From Clostridia bacterium (GTDB lineage: Bacteria; Bacillota; Clostridia; Christensenellales; CAAEEZ01): a DNA stretch of 59,535 nucleotides. Position 1 is the first letter of the stretch, and every line of letters starts with the position of its first letter. The position numbers were made by a program, and so were the translations under genes. Location of the stretch: NCBI GenBank assembly GCA_900755035.1, contig CAAEEZ010000006.1, positions 1-59,535 of the forward strand, read 5' to 3'. The notes under the pieces are model-generated. The model had not been told where the DNA came from. It ran no database searches and was given only the letters and a program-made list of their open reading frames with translations. This document shows, piece by piece, positions 1 to 7,666 of the stretch.

Positions 1-62
1 GTCATGTTCTTTCTTAGCATTTTAGCTACAGGAACTATATCTTTATTATGTTTTCTGTGCAT
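1..62 (-). CDS. DUF559 domain protein, 5' end only (runs off the window)
   Basis: Only the first 20 codons are inside the window. They begin MHRKHNKDIVPVAKMLRKNM, which matches my recollection of the N-terminus of DUF559 proteins: a basic start, then a P-x-A-K-x-L-R-K-x-M-T stretch. DUF559 proteins are small and related to the very-short-patch-repair endonuclease fold; their cellular role is poorly defined. The ATG is at 62-60. A GGAGGG ribosome-binding site lies seven bases upstream and belongs to the palindromic repeat at 61-113, so the repeat supplies the translation signal. The catalytic part is not visible, so whether the gene is intact is unknown. The family call rests on a short match. 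Confidence 0.65.
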   Translation of the reverse strand, partial: MHRKHNKDIVPVAKMLRKNM

Positions 63-113
63 TACAATCCCTCCGACACTTCGTGTCACCTCCCTTTACA
101 CAAGGGAGGCTTA
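61..113 (-). repeat. Dispersed palindromic element, copy 1
   Basis: About 53 bp, nearly identical to the reverse complement of 57881-57932; I see only two internal substitutions. Read on the minus strand it contains two hairpins: CCTCCCTT pairing with AAGGGAGG, and GACAC pairing with GTGTC around a three-base loop. It ends in GGAGGGATTGTA directly before the DUF559 start codon. As I recall, similar short repeats are abundant in gut clostridial genomes. It resembles a REP or MITE-type element with no coding capacity of its own. Confidence 0.85.
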
Positions 114-225
114 ATTTGTAAATTTTTATATTATTTACCAGTGGGGGCATATTTGGTGTGATTTGTAAATTTAATACTATTTACTAGTGGGATATATTGG
201 GCATGATTTGTAGATTATCATATCG
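114..225 (-). repeat. Degenerate tandem array beside palindromic copy 1
   Basis: Two units of 47 and 45 bp (114-160 and 161-205) and a partial third (from 206) each begin with ATTTGTAAATT or ATTTGTAGATT on the plus strand and carry an ACCAGTGGGGG or ACTAGTGGGAT core. On the minus strand the 114-160 unit reads AATATGCCCCCACTGGTAAAT and so on, which aligns with the unit at 57723-57765 beside copy 2. The units look like decayed copies of the left end of the palindromic element plus an AT-rich tail. Confidence 0.65.
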
Positions 226-332
226 ATTTAGCAAAAAAACTTGTTAGACAACTTTTATGCGTAACTTACACAAGCGAAACGTATTTGGTAGATATATTTT
301 ATACTCTGCTTACACTGTGGACACAAATGGTT

Positions 333-1832
333 CTAGTACAATAGTTTTGCGTTGTTAGGCAAATCCACCACTATGGTATTGTAGGTTTTTAGGTTGTACT
401 CTTCGATATGGCAACTTGGGTCGGGCACGACGTATATCCTTTTGCCACGCCACACCGTTTGACACTCTTTTTCTAGATATCTAAGTGTGAACAACCTTGC
501 AAAAACTTCTGGGTTTACCGTAAGTAGCACTGCCTTAGGGTCTATATCGTTGATAGTATTTTTTAACGCTGCCGATATCTTGTTTATTACATGTTCTTCG
601 CTGTACACAAATCCGTTGCCGTTGCAGTACGGACAAGGTTTTAACAAAACAGAGTCTATCATAGACCGTGTTTTCTTTCTAGTAAGTTCTAGTAGTCCTA
701 GGTTGGTCATAGATACCACGGTGGTTTTTACCCTGTCTTTTTTTAGGGCTTGCTTCATTATCTCGATAATCTTTTCCCTATGTTCAGGCATATACATATC
801 GATAAAATCCACGATTATTATGCCACCTAAGTTTCGTAGCCTTAGTTGTTTTGCTATCTCTACCGCCGCTAATTTATTCGTTTCAAACACCGTTTCTTCT
901 AGGTCGTTTTCGCCAACGAATTTGCCCGTATTTACGTCGATAGTAATTAGCGCTTCGGTTCTATCTATAATAAGGTATGCGCCGTTTTTAAGCACCACCT
1001 TGCGTTTTAGCATCTTGTCTATTTGGCTAGACAGTCCGTAGTAGGAAAAGAAATCTTCCGTGCCGTTGTACACTTCTACGATATTTGGTTTTGGGCTTAC
1101 TCTTTCTATTTTGTCCCTAATTTTTTCGGCAAACTCTTCGTCGTTAAACACTATGCTGTCAAGGTCGTTATCCATAAGGTCTCTCACCATTCTAAAAATA
1201 AGCGAACCTTCGTCGTAAAGTTTTGCAAATTCGGGGGCTTTTGGATACTCGGCTACTATTTGTTTCCACTGAGCAATTAGCGAATTTAGTTCGTTATTTA
1301 GTTGCTCTTCGCTAGCGTTTCTTGACGAAGTACGCATAATAACGCCACCGTCAATATTCTTAATTGCGTCATTTGCCCACTTTTCTAGCCTTGCCCTATC
1401 CTCTTCTTCTTCAATTTTTCTAGATATTCCCACGTAGTCGTTGTTTGGAACGTACACGAGTAATCTACCGGGGATAGACACGTTAGTCGATATTCTTGCG
1501 CCCTTGTTGCCAAACTCTTCTTTTACTACTTGGCACATTATTTCGTCGCCGGGGCTTACCTTTAATTCTTGACTTTCGCTAACGGTTTTGTTGATTATGG
1601 ACGAATTGTCGTAAGTGCTTTCGCCACAATACAAAAACGCATTACGCTCCAAACCGATATTTACAAAAGCAGCCTTCATACCTTTTATTAGGTTTACCAC
1701 CTTGCCTTTGTATATTGCGCCAACAATAGACGGAACGTCCTGCCTTTCTACTTGAAATTCTACAAGTTCGCCGTCCTCAACAAGAGCCACTTGCGTTCTT
1801 CTTTTATGGTAGTCGATAAAAAGTTTTTTCAT
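333..1832 (-). CDS. rng: Ribonuclease G/E family protein
   Basis: A 499-residue single-strand-specific endoribonuclease of the RNase E/G family, acting in rRNA maturation and mRNA decay in the cytoplasm. An S1 RNA-binding region follows the start (around residues 38-120), then the RNase H-like and DNase I-like catalytic region. The catalytic aspartates are in IDVNTGKF and the later IIVDFIDM. The zinc-link CPYC motif, which supports oligomerisation, follows near residue 400. Length is normal for RNase G without the RNase E scaffold tail. The start codon shares one base with the stop of the upstream DUF2344 gene, so it ends a three-gene operon. The usual next gene, rplU, is absent; repeats follow instead. 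Past its TAG stop the frame stays open for 25 codons and contains CPQC, probably by chance. Confidence 0.95.
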   Translation of the reverse strand: MKKLFIDYHKRRTQVALVEDGELVEFQVERQDVPSIVGAIYKGKVVNLIKGMKAAFVNIGLERNAFLYCGESTYDNSSIINKTVSESQELKVSPGDEIMCQVVKEEFGNKGARISTNVSIPGRLLVYVPNNDYVGISRKIEEEEDRARLEKWANDAIKNIDGGVIMRTSSRNASEEQLNNELNSLIAQWKQIVAEYPKAPEFAKLYDEGSLIFRMVRDLMDNDLDSIVFNDEEFAEKIRDKIERVSPKPNIVEVYNGTEDFFSYYGLSSQIDKMLKRKVVLKNGAYLIIDRTEALITIDVNTGKFVGENDLEETVFETNKLAAVEIAKQLRLRNLGGIIIVDFIDMYMPEHREKIIEIMKQALKKDRVKTTVVSMTNLGLLELTRKKTRSMIDSVLLKPCPYCNGNGFVYSEEHVINKISAALKNTINDIDPKAVLLTVNPEVFARLFTLRYLEKECQTVWRGKRIYVVPDPSCHIEEYNLKTYNTIVVDLPNNAKLLY

Positions 1833-2497
1833 TATTCACCTATTTTCGTTAAGTACTCGTCAACGTCGTAGCTTGCGCCGTTTATTGCTACGAATTGCTT
1901 TAATTTTTTACTTTTCGTTATCATAATTTTTAGCCCTAAATCGCTGTTTATTTGACGAATAAACGCATCTATTCTAAGGTTTGGATTACCTGTCGCTAGC
2001 ATAAGTTCAAGTTCGCTATTTGACACTTTATAGCTAAATATCTGCTCGTTAACCTTCTTTTTGGTTATTTCGCCCTTTTTCTCTGTGGTAACTATTATTT
2101 CGTCTTTTTCAAAATAATCGTTTAATTTTGCAACCTCGTCATCCGTTAAATTTACGCTTACTTTATACAGCGATTTGTATATTTGGCTAGTTAACTTCGG
2201 GTTGGTTTTAGTTATGTATTCCTTTGTAAAAACAAGCCCGCCTATGCTTTTTTCGTTAAGTCTACTAAATAAGTCCTTTTCGTTTGTTTCCACCGTAACG
2301 TACTCCGCCTCGCTACTTACCCCAACGGGTAAAGCCGACGTAAAATACACGTTCATATGCGAGTGAAAGCCCTTTGAATATTCCACTTCTACCCCTGCTC
2401 TATTCACTATTTTTACAAACTGTTTTAATAGGTCGATATGCGACGTATATATTGCCGAATCGGTTTTTTGATATTTTAGCGTAATCATATATTGCAC
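1832..2497 (-). CDS. TIGR03936/DUF2344 radical SAM-linked protein
   Basis: A 221-residue cytoplasmic protein of the DUF2344 family, found beside or fused to TIGR03960 radical SAM proteins. It starts MQYMITLKYQKTDSAIYTSHIDL and contains the family's SKGFHSHMNVYF-type segment (residues about 41-52), which is usually written GFNPHP. The exact reaction of this pair is not established; a tRNA- or translation-related role has been suggested from its constant linkage to rng. It overlaps the radical SAM gene by 13 bases and abuts rng, so the three proteins are probably made together. Family membership is secure; function is not. Confidence 0.9.
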   Translation of the reverse strand: MQYMITLKYQKTDSAIYTSHIDLLKQFVKIVNRAGVEVEYSKGFHSHMNVYFTSALPVGVSSEAEYVTVETNEKDLFSRLNEKSIGGLVFTKEYITKTNPKLTSQIYKSLYKVSVNLTDDEVAKLNDYFEKDEIIVTTEKKGEITKKKVNEQIFSYKVSNSELELMLATGNPNLRIDAFIRQINSDLGLKIMITKSKKLKQFVAINGASYDVDEYLTKIGE

Positions 2498-4251
2498 CTA
2501 CCTATACTCATTGCGCCACAAGCGTTACAACCGTTTCTGCAATTTTTAGTAGTTTCAGCCCTTAGCGCTTTTTCGTATTCTTTAACAAGATAGTTCTTGC
2601 TAACGCCACCGTCGATAAAGTCCCAGCACAATTCTTCGCTAGTCGAGTACTCTCTTAGATAGTCGTCGGCGTTTACCCCTGCTTCGCTAATTGCTTCTTC
2701 CCATTTGTCGTACTTAAAATGTTCCGTCCAACTACAAAATCTGCAACCTTTCTTATAGGCAAGTTCTATTACCTTTGCAAGTTTTTGGTCGCCACGTGCA
2801 AGTATTCCTTCTATTCTTGACGATTTACTATCGTGATAGTGGTAGTCTACGCCCTTAATTTTGCTTAGTCCGTCGTACAAAAATTCTTGTTTTCTACGCA
2901 TTTCGCCCAAGGTTATTTGCTTGCAAAATTCAAACGGCGTAAATGGTTTTGGTATAAATACGGCAGTACTTAACGATATACGTAGTCTATTGCTTTTTCG
3001 CTTTTGATAATACAAATCTTTTAGGTACTTGCAAATATCTATAATTCCTTGCAAATCTTCGTCCGTTTCGGTAGGCAAACCTATCATAAAGTACAATTTT
3101 ATGCTGTCGTATCCTTGGCTAAACGCACTACCTATGCCGTTTTCAATATCGCTAATAGTGATGTTTTTGTTTATTACGTCCCTCAGCCTTTGAGTACCTG
3201 CCTCGGGGGCAAAAGTTAGCGAACTTTTCCTACATACTCTACTTATCGAATTGTCGTAACTATTTAGCCTAAGCGACGGCAAACTTAAATTTACGTGATG
3301 TTTTTCGGCGTACACGGCAAGGTCTTCGATAAGCTCGTTAAGGTGGGTATAATCACCCGTACTAAGACTTGACAAAGATATTTCGTTATATCCCGTATTT
3401 TTCAGCATCTCGGTCGCTTGGTAGTAGGCAACTTCCTTGCTTTTCTCTCTTATCGGTCTATAAAAAAAACACGCTTGACAAAACCTACAACCCGACGCAC
3501 AGCCACGGTACAACTCTAATACTACTCTATCGTGAACGATTTCGATATTAGGTACGATAGGCTTTACAGGGTAATAACTTTTATCTATATCACTAACCAC
3601 AGCCTTTTGAACCCTCTCGCCCTTTTCATGCATTGACGGAACGTAAATTCCCACTATATTTTTTGCTTCTTTTAGTATTTCCTTTTTGGTTAGTCCTTTC
3701 TTTTTGCCTTCGTCTACAAGGTGGGCAAACTCCTTCAAACACTCTTCGCCCTCGCCTATTGACACCACGTCCACAAACGGAGCAAACGGCTCCGGATTTA
3801 TAGAACAAGGTCCACCTGCAATAATGATAGGATAACTATCGTCCCTATCCTTAGAATAGAACGGAATACCAGCTAAATCCAGCATATACAAAAGATTGGT
3901 GTACAATAGTTCAAACTGCATAGAAAAGCCTAGCACGTCAAACTCTTTTAACGGAGTTTTATTTTCGATGGAAATAAGTGGCAAACCATTTTCTTTTAGT
4001 TTATCGCCAAGGTCTACCCAAGGGGCGTAACAACGCTCGCACAAAATGTTTTCCTCTTCGTTGAGCATATTGTAAAGTATCGAAATACCTATATTGCTCA
4101 TTGCCACTTCGTACACGTCGGGAAAGCACATACACATTTTTAGCGTATGCGTTTTTTTCATATTCGGCGTGTTATACTCGCCACCCGTATATCTACCGGG
4201 CTTGGATACTTCTAGCAGTAATTCGTTATATTTTTCCAAAAAATCGTTCAT
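2485..4251 (-). CDS. TIGR03960 B12-binding-domain radical SAM protein
   Basis: About 588 residues. An N-terminal cobalamin-binding-like Rossmann region is followed by a radical SAM barrel. The [4Fe-4S]/SAM motif is RGCASGCRFC, CX3CX2C, with cysteines near residues 251, 255 and 258. The C-terminal part has further cysteine pairs (GCRFCSW and CRNGCNACG). The substrate is unknown for this family. An upstream in-frame TTG at 4287 is open, but its TTGACT is the -35 box of a promoter whose -10 (TAAAAT) lies between it and the ATG at 4251. I therefore place the start at 4251, which coincides with the predicted transcription start and would make the message leaderless. It is the first gene of the operon with DUF2344 and rng. 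Confidence 0.93.
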   Translation of the reverse strand: MNDFLEKYNELLLEVSKPGRYTGGEYNTPNMKKTHTLKMCMCFPDVYEVAMSNIGISILYNMLNEEENILCERCYAPWVDLGDKLKENGLPLISIENKTPLKEFDVLGFSMQFELLYTNLLYMLDLAGIPFYSKDRDDSYPIIIAGGPCSINPEPFAPFVDVVSIGEGEECLKEFAHLVDEGKKKGLTKKEILKEAKNIVGIYVPSMHEKGERVQKAVVSDIDKSYYPVKPIVPNIEIVHDRVVLELYRGCASGCRFCQACFFYRPIREKSKEVAYYQATEMLKNTGYNEISLSSLSTGDYTHLNELIEDLAVYAEKHHVNLSLPSLRLNSYDNSISRVCRKSSLTFAPEAGTQRLRDVINKNITISDIENGIGSAFSQGYDSIKLYFMIGLPTETDEDLQGIIDICKYLKDLYYQKRKSNRLRISLSTAVFIPKPFTPFEFCKQITLGEMRRKQEFLYDGLSKIKGVDYHYHDSKSSRIEGILARGDQKLAKVIELAYKKGCRFCSWTEHFKYDKWEEAISEAGVNADDYLREYSTSEELCWDFIDGGVSKNYLVKEYEKALRAETTKNCRNGCNACGAMSIGRCNI

Positions 4252-4258
4252 AACTATT

Positions 4259-4287
4259 ATTTTATTATATATATCATTAAAAGTCAA
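4259..4287 (-). promoter_or_regulatory. Sigma-A promoter of the radical SAM-rng operon
   Basis: TTGACT (4287-4282) is separated by 17 bp from TAAAAT (4264-4259) on the minus strand. Seven bases downstream lies the ATG at 4251, so the predicted transcript starts at the initiation codon and has no Shine-Dalgarno sequence. Confidence 0.75.
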
Positions 4288-4395
4288 ACGCCGTAATATT
4301 CATAGCGTATAAAAAACGAGATACTATTATCCTAATTTATTTCGCCTATTTGCACCTAATTTTATTTGCCTTGTACCATTTATCTTTTTTTAGCA

Positions 4396-4423
4396 AAAAT
4401 AAAAGGAAGGTCTAACCTTCCTT
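4396..4423 (-). terminator. Intrinsic terminator of manA-ROK
   Basis: On the minus strand AAGGAAGGT pairs with ACCTTCCTT around a TAG loop, followed by a T-rich stretch. The loop contains the stop codon of the ROK gene, so hairpin and coding end overlap. Confidence 0.85.
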
Positions 4424-5368
4424 ATTTTGTCCTAACATTGCCGCGCCTAATATGCCTGCGTCGTTTTTAAGTTTTGCTTGCCTTACAGGTATTTTTTCCA
4501 AGTAGTCTTTACCAAACATATGGCTGTTTACGTACTCTTCCACAGGCTTAATAAGCATTTCTTTTTCGTTTGATACTCCGCCACCGATAAGTATTAAATC
4601 CGGACGGAATATATTAACGATATTAACAATGCCCGTACCTACGTATTCCACGTATTTTTTAAGCACTTGTTTAGCAACTTCGTCGTTTTCTCTTGCAGCA
4701 AGAAAAGCAACCTTGCCGTTGACTTCGCCTTCTTGCATTGCATATTTAAGCAATAAACTATCCTTATGCTCCTTCATAGCGCTTTCAGTTTGGCTTATAA
4801 GCGCAGATGCCGATGCATATTTTTCGTAGCACCCTTTTGCTCCACACGCACAATCTAAGCCGCCGTTCACTATGCACATATGTCCGCCTTCCGTTCCGCC
4901 ACCACCAGGAGAAACTAGCACTTTGCCGTTAATTAGCATTCCCGTTCCAACGCCCGTGCCTAACGTAACCATAATTACGTCCTTAAATCCAACTGCATCT
5001 CCAAAATAGTACTCGCCAAGTACTGCGCAGTTTGCGTCGTTTTCTACGTAGCAGTCAACGCCGTATTTTGCCGTAACTTGTTTGCAAATATCAAATTTTT
5101 CAATGCCTAGATTACTAGCGTAAAGCACTTCACCCGTCCTAAAATTAACGATTCCGGGAGAGCCTATACCAACGTATTCTATCTCGCCTATGTTCTTTTC
5201 GCTCTTTTTAAGAACGCTATCAATAAGCTTGAAAATTACTTCTTTTAGCAAGTTTTTGTCGTTTAACGGAGTGGTAACGGATTCCTTTACCAAAATATTT
5301 CCGCATGCGTCAACTAGACCGGCTTTAATGCTCATTCCACCGATATCAATTCCTACGTAGTACTTCAT
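4412..5368 (-). CDS. ROK family sugar kinase (glucokinase-like)
   Basis: A 318-residue cytoplasmic ATP-dependent sugar kinase of the ROK family. The N-terminal phosphate loop is DIGGMSIKAGLV. ENDANC carries the catalytic aspartate, LGTGVGTGM is the adenosine region, and the zinc site has the pattern CACGAKGCYEKYAS. Length is normal. It follows manA by 26 bases that contain an AAGGAG site, so the two form an operon. Kinases of this type phosphorylate glucose, mannose, fructose or N-acetylmannosamine; pairing with mannose-6-phosphate isomerase favours a hexose entering at mannose-6-P or fructose-6-P. The exact sugar cannot be read from the sequence. Confidence 0.92.
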   Translation of the reverse strand: MKYYVGIDIGGMSIKAGLVDACGNILVKESVTTPLNDKNLLKEVIFKLIDSVLKKSEKNIGEIEYVGIGSPGIVNFRTGEVLYASNLGIEKFDICKQVTAKYGVDCYVENDANCAVLGEYYFGDAVGFKDVIMVTLGTGVGTGMLINGKVLVSPGGGGTEGGHMCIVNGGLDCACGAKGCYEKYASASALISQTESAMKEHKDSLLLKYAMQEGEVNGKVAFLAARENDEVAKQVLKKYVEYVGTGIVNIVNIFRPDLILIGGGVSNEKEMLIKPVEEYVNSHMFGKDYLEKIPVRQAKLKNDAGILGAAMLGQNKEG

Positions 5369-5394
5369 AATTTAACTCCTTATATCTCTCTTTT

Positions 5395-6330
5395 CTATCT
5401 TTGTATCCTAATTATTTCACAATCACCCGTAAGTTTTACGTGAAGTCCGCAAGGTATAATTACCGCCCTAAGTTTACCAACCGTTTCTTCTTGAATTTTG
5501 CCCATTCTAGCGTACTCTATTTTTAGCTCGTTATCTAGTGGCATAATCCACGTAAGGCTTTCGTTATTTATAAAGAATTCTCCCGTAACTTTGTACCTAT
5601 AAAAAGTAAAATACGGACAAAATTCCTTTTTGTAGGTTATTTTTTTGTCTAGTATCATAGGTATCTTTACGTGGCAGTCGTCGGCTTTTTCCAATTCTAT
5701 TACTTCTAGCGCTTTGTCTATATCCAAAGGTCTAGTTTCGTCCGCCCTATCAAAGTCGTACAATCTATATTCTACGTTGCTGTTTTCCTGTATTGCTAAA
5801 AAGGTAACGCCACCCGTTATCGTATGCGCATATCCTGCGGGGATTTCCACCACGTCGCCCTTCTTCACGTTTGAAAAACGCATTTTTTCAAGCAATTTAC
5901 CTTGTGTAGCAAGCCGTTTTACATCCTCTTTTGTTAGTTCTTCGTTAAAGCCTACGTACACGCCTGCGTTTTCGTCCGCCTCGATAATATACCATATTTC
6001 AGATTTGCCAAAACATTTTAACTTGCTGATTGCAAACGCATCGTTAGGGTGTACTTGCACCGACGTAAAATCAGTAGTTTCGGCGAGTTTTATCATTATC
6101 GGAAACTTCTTTTGCAAGTTGTCTACAATCCAATCAGGATAGTCAACAAACACTTTCGTCAACGGCCTACCTTTTAGCGAGCCGTTACTTATGTACGATT
6201 CTTCGCCTTCAAGTAACGATAATACATTTGCCTCAGCTATCCTGTCGCCACCATAATATTCGGTTAATTTTTTGCCACCCCAAACCGAACTTTTACAAGG
6301 TGGATCTATAATGAGCGGATACTTCTTCAT
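5395..6330 (-). CDS. manA: Mannose-6-phosphate isomerase, class I
   Basis: A 311-residue zinc-dependent cupin enzyme interconverting mannose-6-phosphate and fructose-6-phosphate. Zinc-ligand motifs are visible: QVHPND, then SEIWYII, and the later ENSNVEYRLYDFDR segment. The size matches the short Bacillus-type enzyme rather than the longer E. coli form. It begins MKKYPLIIDPPCKSSVWGGKKL, in which the WGG segment is typical. Its promoter overlaps the start region closely: the -10 ends six bases before the ATG and there is no Shine-Dalgarno, so translation is probably leaderless. The ROK kinase gene follows. The pair sits inside a block that in other clostridia runs from the M50 protease straight to the radical SAM gene, so it looks inserted. 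Confidence 0.95.
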   Translation of the reverse strand: MKKYPLIIDPPCKSSVWGGKKLTEYYGGDRIAEANVLSLLEGEESYISNGSLKGRPLTKVFVDYPDWIVDNLQKKFPIMIKLAETTDFTSVQVHPNDAFAISKLKCFGKSEIWYIIEADENAGVYVGFNEELTKEDVKRLATQGKLLEKMRFSNVKKGDVVEIPAGYAHTITGGVTFLAIQENSNVEYRLYDFDRADETRPLDIDKALEVIELEKADDCHVKIPMILDKKITYKKEFCPYFTFYRYKVTGEFFINNESLTWIMPLDNELKIEYARMGKIQEETVGKLRAVIIPCGLHVKLTGDCEIIRIQR

Positions 6331-6336
6331 AGATTT

Positions 6337-6365
6337 ATTTTAAGTTTTATAAAAGTAAAAGTCAA
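6337..6365 (-). promoter_or_regulatory. Sigma-A promoter of manA
   Basis: TTGACT (6365-6360), a 17-bp spacer and TAAAAT (6342-6337) on the minus strand. Only AAATCT separates the -10 from the ATG at 6330, which predicts a transcript starting at or beside the start codon. Confidence 0.75.
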
Positions 6366-6389
6366 CAGACTTACAAATAATATTAAAAA

Positions 6390-7217
6390 TTATATTGAAT
6401 AAATATGAAAAATTCTTGTAGAAAGCGGATATTTTTCTATCAATTCCGTTAGCTTATATTCTTCTATCGTCTTTACTATTTTGCCCTTTTCGTCCACTAT
6501 CAAAAAAACGACTATACTGTTAGGGCGTACTACGTTTAGCATTTTGCGTAGCGTAACGTTTTTAGATACTCTTACCCTTTTTTCTTCTACGCCTTGTTCG
6601 TATTGCTTTTGTAAAAACGCAGTTTTAAGCACGTAATTTTCTCCTTCCTTCTTAGAGCCTTCCCAAGCCCCTATTAGCAAAAACAACCCGAAAATTAGTA
6701 GTGAAAAATTCGCCTCGTAAAAACACGATACGATAAACGTTACTATAAACAAAATCGCCGTAAGTATTCCAACGACTTTTAGAAGTCTAATAGATTTAAG
6801 CCTATTTTTTGAAAGCGACAATACTATTCGCGCTCCGTCAAGCGGATAGGACGGCAATAAATTTACAAAGCACACGGCAATATTCGTTTTTACAAAATCC
6901 ACGGTAAAATCGTAAGTTGACGGAAAAATCCACCACGTAGCCACCGTAAGAAGCGCTATAACAAGGCTAGTAATAGGCCCTGCAATAGACACGTAAAATT
7001 CCGCCTTTTTGTCCAAATTCTCGTCGCCTTTTATTACAGCCCCGTACGGCATTAGGCATATTTTGTTTAGCGTGTAGCCAAAATATTTCGCTACGACTAA
7101 ATGCCCCGTTTCGTGCAAAATTACAGCCAAAACGGAGCATAACGTTATTTGCCACTTGCCTGAAACTACGTACAAAACGACAAGCGTTAAAAATGCGGGA
7201 TGCAATTTTATTTTCAT
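6390..7217 (-). CDS. Site-2-type membrane metalloprotease (M50, SpoIVFB-like)
   Basis: A 275-residue polytopic zinc protease that cleaves substrates within or near the membrane. The zinc motif HETGH is at residues 35-39, inside the second hydrophobic segment. The third ligand is the aspartate in LLPSYPLDGAR, near residue 127. About five to six membrane segments are followed by a soluble C-terminal region. Its position beside the min genes and the radical SAM-rng block is where spoIVFB, the processor of pro-sigma-K, lies in spore-forming clostridia. That suggests homology to SpoIVFB, but no sporulation regulator is visible here, so a general site-2 protease is equally possible. It starts immediately after the stop of the 55-residue gene. 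Confidence 0.9.
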   Translation of the reverse strand: MKIKLHPAFLTLVVLYVVSGKWQITLCSVLAVILHETGHLVVAKYFGYTLNKICLMPYGAVIKGDENLDKKAEFYVSIAGPITSLVIALLTVATWWIFPSTYDFTVDFVKTNIAVCFVNLLPSYPLDGARIVLSLSKNRLKSIRLLKVVGILTAILFIVTFIVSCFYEANFSLLIFGLFLLIGAWEGSKKEGENYVLKTAFLQKQYEQGVEEKRVRVSKNVTLRKMLNVVRPNSIVVFLIVDEKGKIVKTIEEYKLTELIEKYPLSTRIFHIYSI

Positions 7218-7385
7218 CTACGCAAGACCGACTATTAAAAACGCCACCCCTACTATTACGCCTACCGATACGCCCAGCATACAAAAATCTAGTACGTCAA
7301 ATTTTTTCTTTTTTTTGACAGGTTCTTTTTCGATAAACTCGTCCTTGTAACCGTTTGCTTCCACAACTTTTATATTATCTTCCAT
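7218..7385 (-). CDS. 55-residue single-pass membrane protein
   Basis: An unrecognised small protein. It starts MEDNIKVVEANGYKDEF, continues with an acidic stretch and a KKKKK cluster (residues 24-28), and ends in one hydrophobic segment (about residues 36-54) rich in valine and glycine. By the positive-inside rule its N-terminus should be cytoplasmic. The TAG stop directly touches the ATG of the M50 protease, which suggests translational coupling and perhaps a partner role for the protease, as SpoIVFB is controlled by small membrane partners (inference). It lies 46 bases after minE in the same direction. Confidence 0.65.
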   Translation of the reverse strand: MEDNIKVVEANGYKDEFIEKEPVKKKKKFDVLDFCMLGVSVGVIVGVAFLIVGLA

Positions 7386-7431
7386 ATTTACCTCACTACT
7401 AAACGCTATGCGGATAAAGTAAGTAATATGA

Positions 7432-7665
7432 CTAATTTAACGTACGAATTCTTTTTAATTTATCGGCTTTGCAATTTATATCTATCGTATATACGCCGTA
7501 GTTATCCACGCTCACGTTTATAGATAGCGACCTTTCAGCCACGTCAAAATAGTTTGAAAGCATATCGTAAACGTCGCTTTTTACAACCTCGGTAAAACTT
7601 CTCGTATCTTGCATTTTATCGCCCAAAAGTATTTGCTCCGCTCTAAGTTTATTATTCCTTTTCAT
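7432..7665 (-). CDS. minE: Cell division topological specificity factor MinE, divergent
   Basis: 77 residues, directly after minD. The N-terminal KLRAEQILLGDKM corresponds to the MinD-binding region, which typically has A-x-x-R-L-x-x-I-L. The following VVKSDVYDMLSNYFDV matches the dimerisation domain's LKxDILxVIxKYVxI pattern. MinE stimulates MinD ATPase and drives membrane oscillation or gradients that position the division site. It lacks a clear N-terminal amphipathic membrane-targeting helix. The call relies on position, size and this pattern. It starts one base after the minD stop. Confidence 0.75.
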   Translation of the reverse strand: MKRNNKLRAEQILLGDKMQDTRSFTEVVKSDVYDMLSNYFDVAERSLSINVSVDNYGVYTIDINCKADKLKRIRTLN

Positions 7666-7666
7666 A

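Noticed and set aside
114..225. CRISPR array at the left edge or at 57642-57881
   Set aside because: Units vary throughout with no constant repeat/unique spacer alternation, and no cas genes are nearby.
3626..3808. Minus-strand basic, arginine-rich open frame inside the radical SAM gene
   Set aside because: It is an alternative frame of a well-conserved gene with no initiation signal.
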